Origin: Methylomarinovum caldicuralii
GTDB taxonomy: Bacteria; Pseudomonadota; Gammaproteobacteria; Methylococcales; Methylothermaceae
Direction: 5' to 3'
Length of the DNA: 64,000 bases
Assembly (NCBI RefSeq): GCF_033126985.1
Contig: NZ_AP024714.1
Coordinates: 434,001 to 498,000 of the forward strand
The notes under the pieces are model-generated. The model did no database searches, was not told the origin of the DNA, and saw only the letters and a list, made by a program, of their open reading frames with translations. The stretch's first letter is position 1. Every line of letters starts with the position of its first letter. Shown here piece by piece: positions 16,593 to 26,686 of this stretch. A program made the translations under genes and the position numbers.

Positions 16593-18746
16593 ATGAAACT
16601 CACCCATTTGCTGTTGCTGGCACTGTGGATTATAGCGGCCCTGGGCTGCCAGGGGCCGCTCAACGATCCCTATCCCGCCCGCGAACGCCGGGCCAACATT
16701 TTCTACACCTCCTTCAGCGAACGTCCCAAGCACCTGGATCCGGCGGTGGCCTACAGCAGCGACGAATACCGCCTGATCGCCCAGATCTACGAACCGCCGC
16801 TCCAGTACCATTATCTGAAGCGCCCCTACACCCTGGTGCCGCTGGCAGCCAGCGAACTGCCGCAGGTGCGCTATTTCGACGCCGCCGGCCGCGAACTGCC
16901 CGCCGATACTCCGGCGCCGCGCATCGCCTACAGCGAATGGCGCATCCACATCCGCCCCGGCATGCGCTACCAACCGCATCCGGCCTTCGCCCGCGACGCC
17001 GAAGGGCGGCTGCGCTACCGCCACCTCAGCGAGGCGGATCTGGAAGACATCGCCTCGCCGGCCGATTTCCCCCATCAGGCCAGCCGTGAGGTCACCGCGG
17101 AAGACTTCGTCTATCAGATCAAGCGCCTGGTCCACCCCCAGATCCACTCCCCCATCGCCGGGCTGATGCAGACGCACATCGTCGGGCTCAAAGATTTCGC
17201 CCGGGCCATGCGGCAACGCTACGAGCGGGAAAAACCGGCCGGTTTCTTCGACGTCCGCCCCTATGGCATCGAAGGCGTGAAGGTGGTGGACCGCTACACC
17301 TACACCATCCGCATCCACGGCAAATACCCCCAGTTCAAGTACTGGCTGGCGATGCCGTTCTTCGCCCCCATGCCCTGGGAGGCGGATGTGTTCTACCACC
17401 AGAGGCCGCTGATCGAGCGCAACCTGACCCTGGACTGGTTCCCGGTGGGCAGCGGCCCTTACCTGCTGCTGGAGAACAATCCCAACCGCCGCATGGTGCT
17501 GGCCAGGAACCCCAACTTCCACGGCGAGACCTATCCCGCCGCCGGGGAAGCGGGCGATGCCGCCAGAGGCCTTCTCGCCGACGCCGGCCGCCCCCTGCCT
17601 TTCATCGACCGTATCCACTACATCCGCGAACGGGAATCGATTCCCGCCTGGAACAAGTTCCTCCAGGGCTATTACGAAGGCTCGGGGATCGGCTCCGACA
17701 GTTTCGAGCAGGCGATCCGTTTCTCCAGCGGCGGCCAGGCGGAGTTGACCCCGGCGATGCAGGCCAAGGGGATTCAACTGCGGACCGCGGTGGCGCCGTC
17801 GATCTTCTATCTGGGCTTCAACCTGCTCGACCCGGTGGTCGGCGGCCTCGACGAGTCCCACCGCAAGCTGCGCCAGGCCCTGTCCATCGCCATCGACTAC
17901 GAGGAATACATCGCCATCTTCGCCAACGGCCGCGGCATCCCGGCTCAGGGAGTGCTGCCGCCGGGGATATTCGGCTACCGCCCCGGCCCCGAGGGCATCA
18001 ACCCCTACGTCTATCGCTGGCAGGACGGCCGCCCGGTACGCAAACCGATCGCCGAGGCCAAGCGCCTGCTGGCCGAGGCCGGCTTCCCCAACGGCCGCGA
18101 CCCGAAGACCGGCGCGCCGCTGCTGCTCTACTTCGACGTTCCCGGCGGCGGCCCCGATGACAAGGCCCGCCTCAACTGGTACCGCAAGCAGTTCGCCAAA
18201 CTGGGCATCCAGCTGGTGGTGCGCGCCACCGACTACAACCGCTTCCAGGAAAAAATGCGCACCGGCGCCGCCCAGATCTTCACCTGGGGCTGGAACGCCG
18301 ACTACCCCGACCCGGAGAATTTCTTCTTTCTGCTCTACGGCCCCAACGGCAAGGTCAAGTACGGTGGTGAAAACGCCGCCAACTACGCAAACCCCGAGTT
18401 CGACCGCCTGTTCGAACGCATGCGGGCCATGGACGACGGTCCCGAGCGCCAGGCGCTCATCGACCGGATGCAGGACATCGTCCGCCGCGACGCCCCCTGG
18501 GTGTTCGGCTTCCACCCCAAGAACTTCGCCCTGTACCATCAGTGGCTTTACAATCTGAAGCCGAACCTGATGGCCAACAACACCGTCAAATACCTGCGTC
18601 TGAATCCGGATCTGCGCGCCGGGCTCAGGGCCCGCTGGAACCGCCCCCTGTGGTGGCCGCTGCTCGTGCTGCTGGCGGGACTGGCGCTGGCGGTGATCCC
18701 CGCCTGGCTGCGTTACCGCAAACGGATGCAAGCGACCGCCCTATGA
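16593..18746 (+). CDS. Family 5 solute-binding protein of a peptide-type ABC importer, with C-terminal membrane anchor
   Basis: A 717-residue periplasmic binding protein of the oligopeptide (SBP_bac_5) type: [15 protein letters not shown] near the N-terminus, the [13 protein letters not shown] segment, and a closing [18 protein letters not shown] region. The leader ends in an AALGC lipobox (Cys19). Unusually it also ends in a hydrophobic helix (about 690-712) followed by basic residues, so the protein may be held in the inner membrane at both ends. It heads an operon with two permeases, serB and a double ATPase. The substrate could be peptides or peptide antibiotics of the YejABEF type; this is inferred. 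Confidence 0.85.
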   Translation: MKLTHLLLLALWIIAALGCQGPLNDPYPARERRANIFYTSFSERPKHLDPAVAYSSDEYRLIAQIYEPPLQYHYLKRPYTLVPLAASELPQVRYFDAAGRELPADTPAPRIAYSEWRIHIRPGMRYQPHPAFARDAEGRLRYRHLSEADLEDIASPADFPHQASREVTAEDFVYQIKRLVHPQIHSPIAGLMQTHIVGLKDFARAMRQRYEREKPAGFFDVRPYGIEGVKVVDRYTYTIRIHGKYPQFKYWLAMPFFAPMPWEADVFYHQRPLIERNLTLDWFPVGSGPYLLLENNPNRRMVLARNPNFHGETYPAAGEAGDAARGLLADAGRPLPFIDRIHYIRERESIPAWNKFLQGYYEGSGIGSDSFEQAIRFSSGGQAELTPAMQAKGIQLRTAVAPSIFYLGFNLLDPVVGGLDESHRKLRQALSIAIDYEEYIAIFANGRGIPAQGVLPPGIFGYRPGPEGINPYVYRWQDGRPVRKPIAEAKRLLAEAGFPNGRDPKTGAPLLLYFDVPGGGPDDKARLNWYRKQFAKLGIQLVVRATDYNRFQEKMRTGAAQIFTWGWNADYPDPENFFFLLYGPNGKVKYGGENAANYANPEFDRLFERMRAMDDGPERQALIDRMQDIVRRDAPWVFGFHPKNFALYHQWLYNLKPNLMANNTVKYLRLNPDLRAGLRARWNRPLWWPLLVLLAGLALAVIPAWLRYRKRMQATAL

Positions 18747-19720
18747 CCGCCTATCTGCTCCGCCGCCTGCTCAACGCCGTCCCCATCCTCATCGGCGTCA
18801 ATTTCATCACCTTCGTGCTGTTCTTCGTGGTCAATCCGCCGGACGCCATGGCGCGGATGCAGCTGGGGCAGAAATACGTCACCCAGGAAGCCATCGAGCA
18901 GTGGAAGCACGCTCACGGCTACGACCTGCCGCTGCTCTACAACGACCGGGCCGAAGGGACGGCGCGCTTCACCCGCACCATCTTCTTCCAGAAGTCAGTG
19001 AACCTGTTTCTGTTCCGCTTCGGCCGCTCCGACAGCGGCCGCGACATCGGCGCCGACATCCGCCAGCGCATGTGGCCGTCGCTGGCCATCGCGGTGCCGA
19101 CCCTGCTCCTCGGGCTGGCGGTCAACATCACCTGCGCCCTGCTGCTGGTGTTCTTCCGCCGCACCTATCTGGAATGGAGCGGGCTGGCCCTGTGCGTGGG
19201 ACTGATGTCGATCTCGGCGCTGTTCTACATCATCGCCGGCCAGTACCTGTTCGGCAAGCTCATGAAACTGGTGCCGATCTCCGGTTACGACACCGGCCTG
19301 GCGGCGATCAAGTTCGTGATCCTGCCGGTGACGGTGGGGGTGGTGTCGGGCATCGGTTCCGGGGTGCGCTGGTACCGCACCCTGTTCCTGGAAGAGATCG
19401 AGAAGGACTACGTCCGCACCGCCCGCGCCAAAGGGCTGTCGGAACCCCGGGTGCTGTTCGGCCACGTGTTCCAGAACGCCCTGATCCCCATTCTCACCGG
19501 GGTGGTGACCATTCTGCCGCTGCTGTTCATGGGCAATCTGTTGATGGAGTCGTTCTTCAGCATTCCAGGACTCGGCAGCTACACCATCGAGGCCATCCAG
19601 CGCCAGGATTTCGCCATCGTCCGCGCCATGGTGTTTCTGGGCTCGGTGCTGTACATCGCCGGCCTGATCCTCACCGACATTTCCTATACCCTGGTGGACC
19701 CGCGGGTGCGGCTGCAATGA
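18743..19720 (+). CDS. ABC importer permease (DppB/YejB type)
   Basis: 325 residues with six predicted helices and the N-terminal [23 protein letters not shown] pattern of the oligopeptide permease B family. The cytoplasmic coupling loop (EEIEKDYVRTARAKGLSEPRVLFGHVFQNALIP) is the EAA-type motif that docks on the ATPase. It overlaps the preceding gene by the ATGA arrangement. The ORF is longer upstream in this frame, but the start at 18743 fits the family. Confidence 0.92.
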   Translation: MTAYLLRRLLNAVPILIGVNFITFVLFFVVNPPDAMARMQLGQKYVTQEAIEQWKHAHGYDLPLLYNDRAEGTARFTRTIFFQKSVNLFLFRFGRSDSGRDIGADIRQRMWPSLAIAVPTLLLGLAVNITCALLLVFFRRTYLEWSGLALCVGLMSISALFYIIAGQYLFGKLMKLVPISGYDTGLAAIKFVILPVTVGVVSGIGSGVRWYRTLFLEEIEKDYVRTARAKGLSEPRVLFGHVFQNALIPILTGVVTILPLLFMGNLLMESFFSIPGLGSYTIEAIQRQDFAIVRAMVFLGSVLYIAGLILTDISYTLVDPRVRLQ

Positions 19721-21048
19721 CCTGGGTGCCGCTGTGGACCGATGCCCTGCTGTATCTGCTGCTGGCCGCGCTGGCGGCCCTGGTGCTTTACGCCCGGCGC
19801 CAGGAACATCTGCGCCGCCCCTGGCGCCGGGTAGTCCGCAGCCGGGTGGCGATGGTGTCCCTGGTGATCCTGGCGGCCTTCAGCACCGTCGGCCTGCTCG
19901 ACTCGCTGCATTTCCGCGCCCCGGACAGCGGCGAGGTACTGAGCCTGTTCGACCGTCTGGCCACGCCGCTGCGCACCCACATGGAGAAGACCTATTCGGC
20001 GCCTTTCGCCACCCATCTCTACAGCCGCGAGTGGTTCGTGGTCGAGGGTAGGCGGATCTGGACCTATCCCCGCCTGCGCTACGGCGGCGCCCACCTGCGC
20101 GACCCGGCGGAGAAATGGCCCGACATCGCCCGCACCACCGCCATCGGCGCTCTCAAAGGACTGGCGGTGTGGTGCCTGGCGTTCCTCACCGTCGCCCTGG
20201 CCCGCCGCGGCCGCCCGCCCCGGGATTTTCCCTGGAAAACCGTGGCCGCCACCGTCGCCGGGCTGTCGATTTGCGCTTTCGCCGTTGCCGGGCTGAGCCT
20301 CAAATACCACGTTCTGGGCACCGACAAGGTGGGTGAGGACGTGCTCTACCAGAGCCTCAAAAGCATCCGCACCGGGCTGGTGCTCGGCACCCTCACCACC
20401 CTGGTGATGCTGCCCTTCGCCATCGCCCTCGGGGTGCTGGCGGGCTATTTCCGCGGTTGGGTGGACGACGTGATCCAGTACCTCTACACCACCCTCAATT
20501 CCATCCCCGGCGTCCTGCTCATCGCCGCCGCCATCCTGATGCTGCAGGTGTACATGGCCACCCACGCCGAATCCTTCACCAGCGTAGCGGTGCGGGCGGA
20601 TCTGCGCCTGTTCTTCCTGTGTCTGATCCTGGGCGTGACCAGCTGGACCGGCCTGTGCCGCCTGCTGCGGGCGGAAACCCTGAAGCTGCGGGAGATGGAA
20701 TACGTCCAGGCGGCCCGCGCCCTGGGCGTGTCCCACGGGCGTATCCTGGTGCGCCACATCGTCCCCAACCTGTTCCATATCGTCTTGATTTCCGTGGTGC
20801 TGGATTTCAGCAGCCTGGTACTGGCCGAGGCGGTGCTTGCCTACGTCAACATCGGCGTCGATCCCACCACCTACAGCTGGGGCAACATGATCAACAGCGC
20901 CCGTCTGGAACTGGCGCGCGAGCCGGTGGTCTGGTGGACCCTGGCCGCCGCCTTCCTGTTCATGTTCAGTTTCGTGCTCGCCGCCAACCTGTTCGCCGAC
21001 GTGGTGCGCGACGCCTTCGACCCCCGCCGGGCGGAGGAAAACGGATGA
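19717..21048 (+). CDS. ABC importer permease (DppC/YejE type)
   Basis: A 443-residue permease of the YejE/DppC family, longer than the usual 300-340 residues owing to an extended loop with a second hydrophobic pair (about residues 140-190). The EAA loop reads ETLKLREMEYVQAARALGVSHGRILVRHIVPN. It begins inside the stop of the previous permease (ATGA). The extra-long periplasmic segment is also seen in YejE-type permeases, supporting a YejABEF-like transporter. Confidence 0.9.
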   Translation: MTWVPLWTDALLYLLLAALAALVLYARRQEHLRRPWRRVVRSRVAMVSLVILAAFSTVGLLDSLHFRAPDSGEVLSLFDRLATPLRTHMEKTYSAPFATHLYSREWFVVEGRRIWTYPRLRYGGAHLRDPAEKWPDIARTTAIGALKGLAVWCLAFLTVALARRGRPPRDFPWKTVAATVAGLSICAFAVAGLSLKYHVLGTDKVGEDVLYQSLKSIRTGLVLGTLTTLVMLPFAIALGVLAGYFRGWVDDVIQYLYTTLNSIPGVLLIAAAILMLQVYMATHAESFTSVAVRADLRLFFLCLILGVTSWTGLCRLLRAETLKLREMEYVQAARALGVSHGRILVRHIVPNLFHIVLISVVLDFSSLVLAEAVLAYVNIGVDPTTYSWGNMINSARLELAREPVVWWTLAAAFLFMFSFVLAANLFADVVRDAFDPRRAEENG

Positions 21049-21079
21049 CGCAGGCTACAACCCACAACGATAACCACCC

Positions 21080-21910
21080 ATGCACCGAACCACCCTGATC
21101 CACGCCGATACCCTCACTCCGGACCAGCGCGCCCGGCTCCAGTCCCTTGGCAGCCTGACGCCCCGTGGCGACCACTTCCTGCTGCGCCACCGAACCCCGC
21201 TGGATGCGGAAGCCCTGGCCAGCGAACTGGGCTGCGACGTCAACACCCTGCCGACTGACTTCGACCCGGAGCGGGTCAGGCTGGTGGTCAGCGATCTGGA
21301 CTCCACCCTCATCGGCATCGAAACCATCGACGAGCTGGCCGCCGAACTGGGCCTCAAGGAGCGGGTCGCCGCCATCACCGAACGCGCCATGGCCGGCGAG
21401 CTGGATTTCACCGCCGCTTTGCAGGAACGGGTGGCGCTGCTGGAAGGGCTGGCGCGCGAACGCCTGGAGCAGGTGTTCGAAACCCGGATGCTGCCGGCGA
21501 TCCAGCCCGGTGCCCGCGAAACCCTGGCCTGGCTCAAACGGCGCGGAATCACTTTTGCGGTGGTGTCAGGCGGCTTCACCTTCTTTCTGGAGCGCCTGCA
21601 GCGCCATCTGCCCATCGACGACTTCCGCGCCTGCCGCCTGGAAATCCGCAACGGGCGTCTGACCGGCCGGGTGATCCCACCCGTGGTCGACAAACACGTC
21701 AAGGCCGCTTACGTGGAGGAACTGCGCCGGCGACTGGGACTGAGCCCACAGCAGGTGGTGGCGGTGGGAGACGGCGCCAACGACGTCCCCATGCTCCGGC
21801 AGGCCGGCCTCGGCATCGCCTACCACGGCCATCCCATCGCCCGCGCGCACGCCGATGTCCGCATCGACCGCGGCGACTGGCACACCCTGCGGCAACTGTT
21901 GACGCCATGA
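21080..21910 (+). CDS. serB: Phosphoserine phosphatase
   Basis: A 276-residue HAD enzyme that releases serine from phosphoserine. The nucleophile motif is DLDSTLIGIE (first Asp of DxDST), the Ser/Gly motif is VVSGGFTFF, and the Mg2+ motif is VGDGANDVPML. It has a short N-terminal extension rather than a full ACT domain. It is embedded between the importer's permease and ATPase genes; its stop overlaps the ATPase start (ATGA). In a serine-cycle methanotroph, serine supply is central, but its link to the transporter is unexplained. Confidence 0.94.
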   Translation: MHRTTLIHADTLTPDQRARLQSLGSLTPRGDHFLLRHRTPLDAEALASELGCDVNTLPTDFDPERVRLVVSDLDSTLIGIETIDELAAELGLKERVAAITERAMAGELDFTAALQERVALLEGLARERLEQVFETRMLPAIQPGARETLAWLKRRGITFAVVSGGFTFFLERLQRHLPIDDFRACRLEIRNGRLTGRVIPPVVDKHVKAAYVEELRRRLGLSPQQVVAVGDGANDVPMLRQAGLGIAYHGHPIARAHADVRIDRGDWHTLRQLLTP

Positions 21911-23526
21911 ACGACGTGGTGCTGCAGGTTCAGGACCTGGCCATCGCCTTCCGCCAGGAAACCGTGGTGGACCGGATCGGCTTCCAGGTGCGGCGGGGCG
22001 AAACCTTCGCCCTAGTGGGGGAATCGGGCTCGGGCAAGTCGGTCACCGCCCTGGGGGTGATGCGCCTGCTGCCGCCGGCGGCCCGTTATCTCGACGGCCG
22101 CGCGCATCTCCACGGCGAGGACCTGCTGCGCCTGCCGGAATGGCGCATGAACCGCATCCGCGGCCGCCGCATCGCCATGATCTTCCAGGATCCCATGACC
22201 TGTCTCAACCCGGTGCGCACCGTGGGGGAACAGATCGGCGAGGTGCTGACGCTGCATTTCGGCCTGCGCGGTACCGGGCGGCGCCGCCGGGTGCTGGAAC
22301 TGCTGCACCAGGTGGGCATTCCCGAACCCGACCGCCGCATCGACAGCTATCCCCACCAGCTGTCCGGCGGCCAGCGCCAGCGCGCCATGATCGCCATTGC
22401 CCTGGCCGGCGAACCGGACCTGCTCATCGCCGACGAGCCCACCACCGCCCTCGACGTCACCATCCAGGCACAGATCATGGCCCTGCTGACCCGTTTGCAA
22501 CGGCAGCGGCAAATGGCGCTGTGGCTCATCACCCACGACCTGGGGCTGGTGGCGGACGTGGCCGACCGCGCCGCGGTGATGCAGCAGGGGCGGATCTTGG
22601 AAACCTTCGAACGCCGGGGCGATAAATTGTTCGAGCGGCCGCAGCATCCTTACACCCGCAAACTGCTGGCCGCCCTGCCGCAGCTAGATGCCGCCCGCAG
22701 CCGCAGCGTGGCAACCACCCCGCCGCTGCTGCAGGTGCGCGATCTCAAGGTATGGTATCCGATCCGCAAGGGCCTGCTGCGGCGGGTGAAAGGCTACGTC
22801 AAGGCGGTGGACGGGGTGTCCTTCACCCTGGAACGGGGGCACACCCTGGCGCTGGTGGGCGAATCCGGCTGCGGCAAAACCACCCTGGGGAAAGCGATCC
22901 TGCAGCTGATCCCCGCTACCGGCGGACGGATCTACTTCGACGGCGAGGAGATCTCGACGCTGCCCCGCAAACGCCGCTGCCGTGACATGCAAATCGTGTT
23001 CCAGGACCCGTTCTCGGCCATGAATCCGCGGCTGCTGGTGGGGGACATCGTCGCCGAGGGCTTGGTTTCCCTGCGGCCGGAGCTGTCCCGCCGGGAGCGC
23101 ATCGAACGGGTGGAGACCCTGCTGACCCAGGTCGGCCTGCCGCCGGACGCCCGGCTGCGCTACCCCCATGAGTTTTCCGGCGGTCAGCGCCAGCGCATCT
23201 GCATCGCCCGCGCCCTGGCGGTGGACCCCAAGCTGATCGTCTGCGACGAACCCACCAGCGCCCTGGACGTGTCGGTCCAGCGCCAGATTCTCGATCTGCT
23301 GCGAGACCTGCAGCGGCGTTTCCAGGTCAGTTACCTGTTCATCAGCCACGACCTGGCGGTGGTGGCGGAGATCGCCCACCAAGTGGCGGTGATGCGGCAG
23401 GGAAGGATCGTCGAGCTGGGCGAGACCGGCCAGGTGTTGTTCGAGCCCCGCCACCCCTACACCCGCACGCTGCTGGAGGCGTTGCCGGGCAAGGGGCTTC
23501 TGGCCCGGTCAGATCCTGACGCCTGA
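21907..23526 (+). CDS. Double-domain ABC transporter ATPase (YejF type)
   Basis: 539 residues containing two complete ATPase domains. The first has Walker A GESGSGKS (about 37-44), signature LSGGQRQR and Walker B LLIADEPT; the second has [16 protein letters not shown] and LIVCDEPT. Each ends with the oligopeptide-ATPase C-terminal HPYTR motif. A fused pair of this kind is typical of YejF. It energises uptake through the two permeases at 18743-21048. It is the last gene of the operon and its end overlaps the convergent receiver gene by 18 bases. Confidence 0.93.
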   Translation: MNDVVLQVQDLAIAFRQETVVDRIGFQVRRGETFALVGESGSGKSVTALGVMRLLPPAARYLDGRAHLHGEDLLRLPEWRMNRIRGRRIAMIFQDPMTCLNPVRTVGEQIGEVLTLHFGLRGTGRRRRVLELLHQVGIPEPDRRIDSYPHQLSGGQRQRAMIAIALAGEPDLLIADEPTTALDVTIQAQIMALLTRLQRQRQMALWLITHDLGLVADVADRAAVMQQGRILETFERRGDKLFERPQHPYTRKLLAALPQLDAARSRSVATTPPLLQVRDLKVWYPIRKGLLRRVKGYVKAVDGVSFTLERGHTLALVGESGCGKTTLGKAILQLIPATGGRIYFDGEEISTLPRKRRCRDMQIVFQDPFSAMNPRLLVGDIVAEGLVSLRPELSRRERIERVETLLTQVGLPPDARLRYPHEFSGGQRQRICIARALAVDPKLIVCDEPTSALDVSVQRQILDLLRDLQRRFQVSYLFISHDLAVVAEIAHQVAVMRQGRIVELGETGQVLFEPRHPYTRTLLEALPGKGLLARSDPDA

Positions 23527-24390
23527 AAATCCGTGCCGGGCGAGCAACTCGGCCAGCAGCGCGGCGACCGTCCGCAGGAACGCCAGCTGCAACGCATCCC
23601 AACGGCAGCGGGGGACGCAGGCCAGCACCAGCGCTCCGTACAGAACGCCGCGCTTTTCCAGCGCAACGGCGCAAAGATCGTGCGGCAGGCGGCTCACGCC
23701 GGTACCCCCTGAATCCGGACCCACCGGATGCAGTACCCGCCGTTCGGCCAGCTGCCGCAGGTCGAGTCCTGACGGCCGGCCGTCCTCCCATTCCAGATCG
23801 ATCCGGGCCAGAGACCGCAGCGCCGCGGTTTCCTCCGCAATCGCGAAGATCCCGCCCCCGCGCAATGTCGGCCAGGGCAATGCCAACAGGTGTTCCAGGG
23901 CGGTCCGGCCGGTCCGGGGCAGGGGGGCCGGATCGTCCAGCAACCGCACCAGTTCGTGCAGGCAGCCCTGCTCAGCGAGCAACCGGGCATGCTCCCGCTC
24001 CAGCCGTTGGCGCCGCAACGCCTGCCGCCAGCGCACCCCCAGCCATTCCCATGCCACCGGTTTGACGATGAAATCCGCCATCCCGAGGCGGAAAAACGCC
24101 TCCAGCTGTGCCGCCGTCACCTGCCTTTCGGTCAGGACGACGAGCGCCGGCGGGACGGCGGCAGCCGCCCGAATCGTCGCCAGGGCATCGCCATCCGGAA
24201 GCTCCGGATTGACCAGAATCCCGTCAGGTTGCAGCTGGACGATGCTTTCCCGCAGCGCCTGGCAGGTCTGCACCCCGTACGAACGAAAACCCGCCTCGCG
24301 CAGGCTTTCCTCCGCCAGCAGGCAGGTCATGGGGTCGTCGTCCGCGACCAGGATCAACGGCGCAGGGGCAGCGGCAGCCGCCTCAGTCAT
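23509..24390 (-). CDS. Pseudo-receiver protein with C-terminal GAF-like region
   Basis: 293 residues. The N-terminal 120 residues have the CheY fold pattern: acidic cluster D17-D19 (VADDDP), Thr/Ser-equivalent in VVLTER and Lys111 (FIVKP). The residue at the phosphorylation site is Asn61 (GILVNPELPDG) instead of Asp, so it cannot be phosphorylated in the usual way. Residues 135-293 resemble a small GAF-type sensor domain but are too divergent for me to name. Its start overlaps the end of the hybrid kinase gene by 8 bases, so it probably acts as a partner or adaptor of that kinase. Confidence 0.72.
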   Translation of the reverse strand: MTEAAAAAPAPLILVADDDPMTCLLAEESLREAGFRSYGVQTCQALRESIVQLQPDGILVNPELPDGDALATIRAAAAVPPALVVLTERQVTAAQLEAFFRLGMADFIVKPVAWEWLGVRWRQALRRQRLEREHARLLAEQGCLHELVRLLDDPAPLPRTGRTALEHLLALPWPTLRGGGIFAIAEETAALRSLARIDLEWEDGRPSGLDLRQLAERRVLHPVGPDSGGTGVSRLPHDLCAVALEKRGVLYGALVLACVPRCRWDALQLAFLRTVAALLAELLARHGFSGVRI

Positions 24391-26662
24391 GGCGGGCCAC
24401 CCCGAACAGGCAGCAGACCCGGCGATAACCCGCCCAAAGCCGGGCCAGGCATTCGGGATCGGCCGCCGCCGTCTCCTTTTCCAGTTCGGTCAGGATCGCC
24501 ACCAGATCCCGAATGCCGAGATGGACGCAGGCCGAGCGGAAGCCGTGCGCCACCTGCCGGATCCTGGCGTCATTCCCCTCCCTGCGGGCCTGCTCCAGAG
24601 CCTGCAACCACTGCCGCCCCTGCAGGCGGAACAGGGACAGCAGGCGTTCGAGCAGCCCCGCCTGACCGGCTTCCAGACGCTGCAGCTGGGCCAGGGTATC
24701 CGGATCGAACAAGGCTCCCTGCGCCTGCCGGCGCCCGGCTTCGGCAGTCTCCGCAAGCGCTGCCTTCTCCGGCAACCAGCGCTTCAGGCAAGCCCGCAGG
24801 CGCTCCAGCGTCACCGGCTTGTGGAGGCAGTCATCCATGCCGGCACGGTGGCAGCGGACCTCGATGCCGTCACTCACGTCGGCGGTCACCGCCACGATCG
24901 GCGTGTCCCGCTCGGGATAACGCTCCCGCAGCGTCCGGGCGATTTCAAAACCATCGACGCCGGGAAGCTGACAGTCCAGCAGCACCAGATCGTAACGGCC
25001 GCGCCGCCAGCGGGGCCAGAGGGCGTCGGCGTCCGCCACCGCCTCCGCCTCACAGCCCAGATGCTTCAGAATCTCCGTCAGCAACGCCCGGTTGAGGCGG
25101 TCGTCCTCCACCACCAGCACGCGTCCTCGAAGACATTGCGCTTGCGCTTCGGCCTCCGTTGCCGCGGGTATTGGGGCGGGCGGCGCTTCCGGCAACGGCA
25201 ATACCACCGCGAAACAGCTTCCCCGGTGCAGCTGACTGGTCACCGAGATCGTTCCTCCCATGGATTCGACCAGCTGCCGGCAGATGCTCAGGCCCAGACC
25301 GGTGCCGCCGTGGCGCCGCGTCGAGCCACCGTCCACCTGGGTGAAGGGCTCGAAAATGCGTTCGCAGTCCTCCGCCTGCAGACCGATGCCGGTATCGCGG
25401 ACTTCCAAACGCACCCGATCGCCCTCTCCGGCCACGGTCACTTCCACCTTTCCCCATTCGGTGAACTTGATGGCATTGTGCACCAGGTTGCTGAGCACCT
25501 GGCGGATCCGCCCCGCGTCACCGTGGCGCCAGGCGGGCAGATCCGCAGGATAGCGACAACTCAGGGACAGGTTCTTGGATTCCGCCAAGGGCCGGTGCAG
25601 TTCGACCACCGAGGCCACCAGGGCGGCCAGATCGAAAGGGCGGCAGTGCAGCTCCAGGCGGCCGGCCTCAATCCTGGCCACGTCGAGCAGATCCTCGATC
25701 AACTGGAGCAGCGCCTGGGCGGCCTCCCGCGCCAGACGGACGTAATTCCGGGTTTCGCTGCGCAGCTCCCCGGCCAGCAGCAGCTCCATGAAACCAAGGA
25801 TGGCGTTGAGCGGGGTGCGCAATTCGTGGCTCACGTTGGCCAGAAAGCGGGATTTGGCCTGACTGGCTGCCTCCGCCTTCTGCGCCAGGGTGTGGGCATG
25901 GCCGATCATCTGACGCAGGGACTCGGCCCGCTGCGCCACCTGGGCCTCCAGGTCAGCGCGCGCCCGCCGTTCCTGTCGGAGATCGTACTGCAGGCGCCCG
26001 AGCGCCTCGGCCAACCGGCGTATCTCCACCGGACACCCGGGCAGCGGTGGAGGCATGGTCCGGTCTGCGGCCGCGGCGGACGCCAGATGCTGCAGCGGCC
26101 GGCCGAGGCGACGGGCCAGCCACAGGATCAGACCGGCCGCCAGCAGCGATGCCGCTGCGCTCGCCAGCAGGGCGACGCCCAGATAGTGCCGGGCGTGACG
26201 ATGGAATTCCGCCAGCGACACCCCCAGCTCCAGATAACCGGCGATCTGCCAGGGCGCCCCGGAACGGACGGCGAAGACCGGCAGGCACAGCGGCAGCCGC
26301 TCCTGCCCGGAGAGCAATACCTGCCACCACGCAGGTGCCGCGGCCTGCTTCCGGGGGTCCAGGCGGGCAGGCGCGCCCTCCATGCGGACGAGCGCCCGCC
26401 CCTCGGCATCGTAAACCGCGGCGTAACCCAATTGCGAAGACTGCGCCAGGGCGGTCAGGGTGCGGCTCAAGGAAGCCGCCTCTCCCTGGCGCAGGGCCGC
26501 GGCGGCCAGAGCGGTGACGGCCGAGCCCAAGGTGTGCGTATTTTCCAGGGTGCGGCGGTAGTCGTGACGCAGCGCGCTCGCCCCGATGATTCCCGCCACG
26601 GTCAGGGTAATGCCGAACACCAGAGGCAGGACCCGGACCAGGAGGTGCGATGCCAGTCTCAC
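24383..26662 (-). CDS. BarA-like hybrid sensor histidine kinase (HisKA-HATPase-receiver-Hpt)
   Basis: 759 residues: two membrane helices (about 10-30 and 160-183) enclosing a periplasmic sensor of about 130 residues; HAMP-like linker; HisKA with His279 (NVSHELRTPLN); HATPase with N box at Asn396, DTGIGL and GGTGLGLSI; a receiver with phospho-acceptor Asp563 (LLDCQLPG); and a C-terminal Hpt with His706 (VAHGFRSACVHLG). This is the tripartite layout of BarA/GacS. A GacA-like regulator lies at 30367-31008 and csrA at 36841-37098, so a Gac/Csr circuit is a natural guess, not proven. Confidence 0.92.
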   Translation of the reverse strand: MRLASHLLVRVLPLVFGITLTVAGIIGASALRHDYRRTLENTHTLGSAVTALAAAALRQGEAASLSRTLTALAQSSQLGYAAVYDAEGRALVRMEGAPARLDPRKQAAAPAWWQVLLSGQERLPLCLPVFAVRSGAPWQIAGYLELGVSLAEFHRHARHYLGVALLASAAASLLAAGLILWLARRLGRPLQHLASAAAADRTMPPPLPGCPVEIRRLAEALGRLQYDLRQERRARADLEAQVAQRAESLRQMIGHAHTLAQKAEAASQAKSRFLANVSHELRTPLNAILGFMELLLAGELRSETRNYVRLAREAAQALLQLIEDLLDVARIEAGRLELHCRPFDLAALVASVVELHRPLAESKNLSLSCRYPADLPAWRHGDAGRIRQVLSNLVHNAIKFTEWGKVEVTVAGEGDRVRLEVRDTGIGLQAEDCERIFEPFTQVDGGSTRRHGGTGLGLSICRQLVESMGGTISVTSQLHRGSCFAVVLPLPEAPPAPIPAATEAEAQAQCLRGRVLVVEDDRLNRALLTEILKHLGCEAEAVADADALWPRWRRGRYDLVLLDCQLPGVDGFEIARTLRERYPERDTPIVAVTADVSDGIEVRCHRAGMDDCLHKPVTLERLRACLKRWLPEKAALAETAEAGRRQAQGALFDPDTLAQLQRLEAGQAGLLERLLSLFRLQGRQWLQALEQARREGNDARIRQVAHGFRSACVHLGIRDLVAILTELEKETAAADPECLARLWAGYRRVCCLFGVARHD

Positions 26663-26686
26663 GCGCGCCGGGGCCGCCGTTCCCGC

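Noticed and set aside
16551-18731. N-terminal extension of the J-domain protein frame (888 residues in all)
   Set aside because: The extension is antisense to the solute-binding protein gene. The GTG at 16550 with GGGAGG gives a normal TIM14-like protein.
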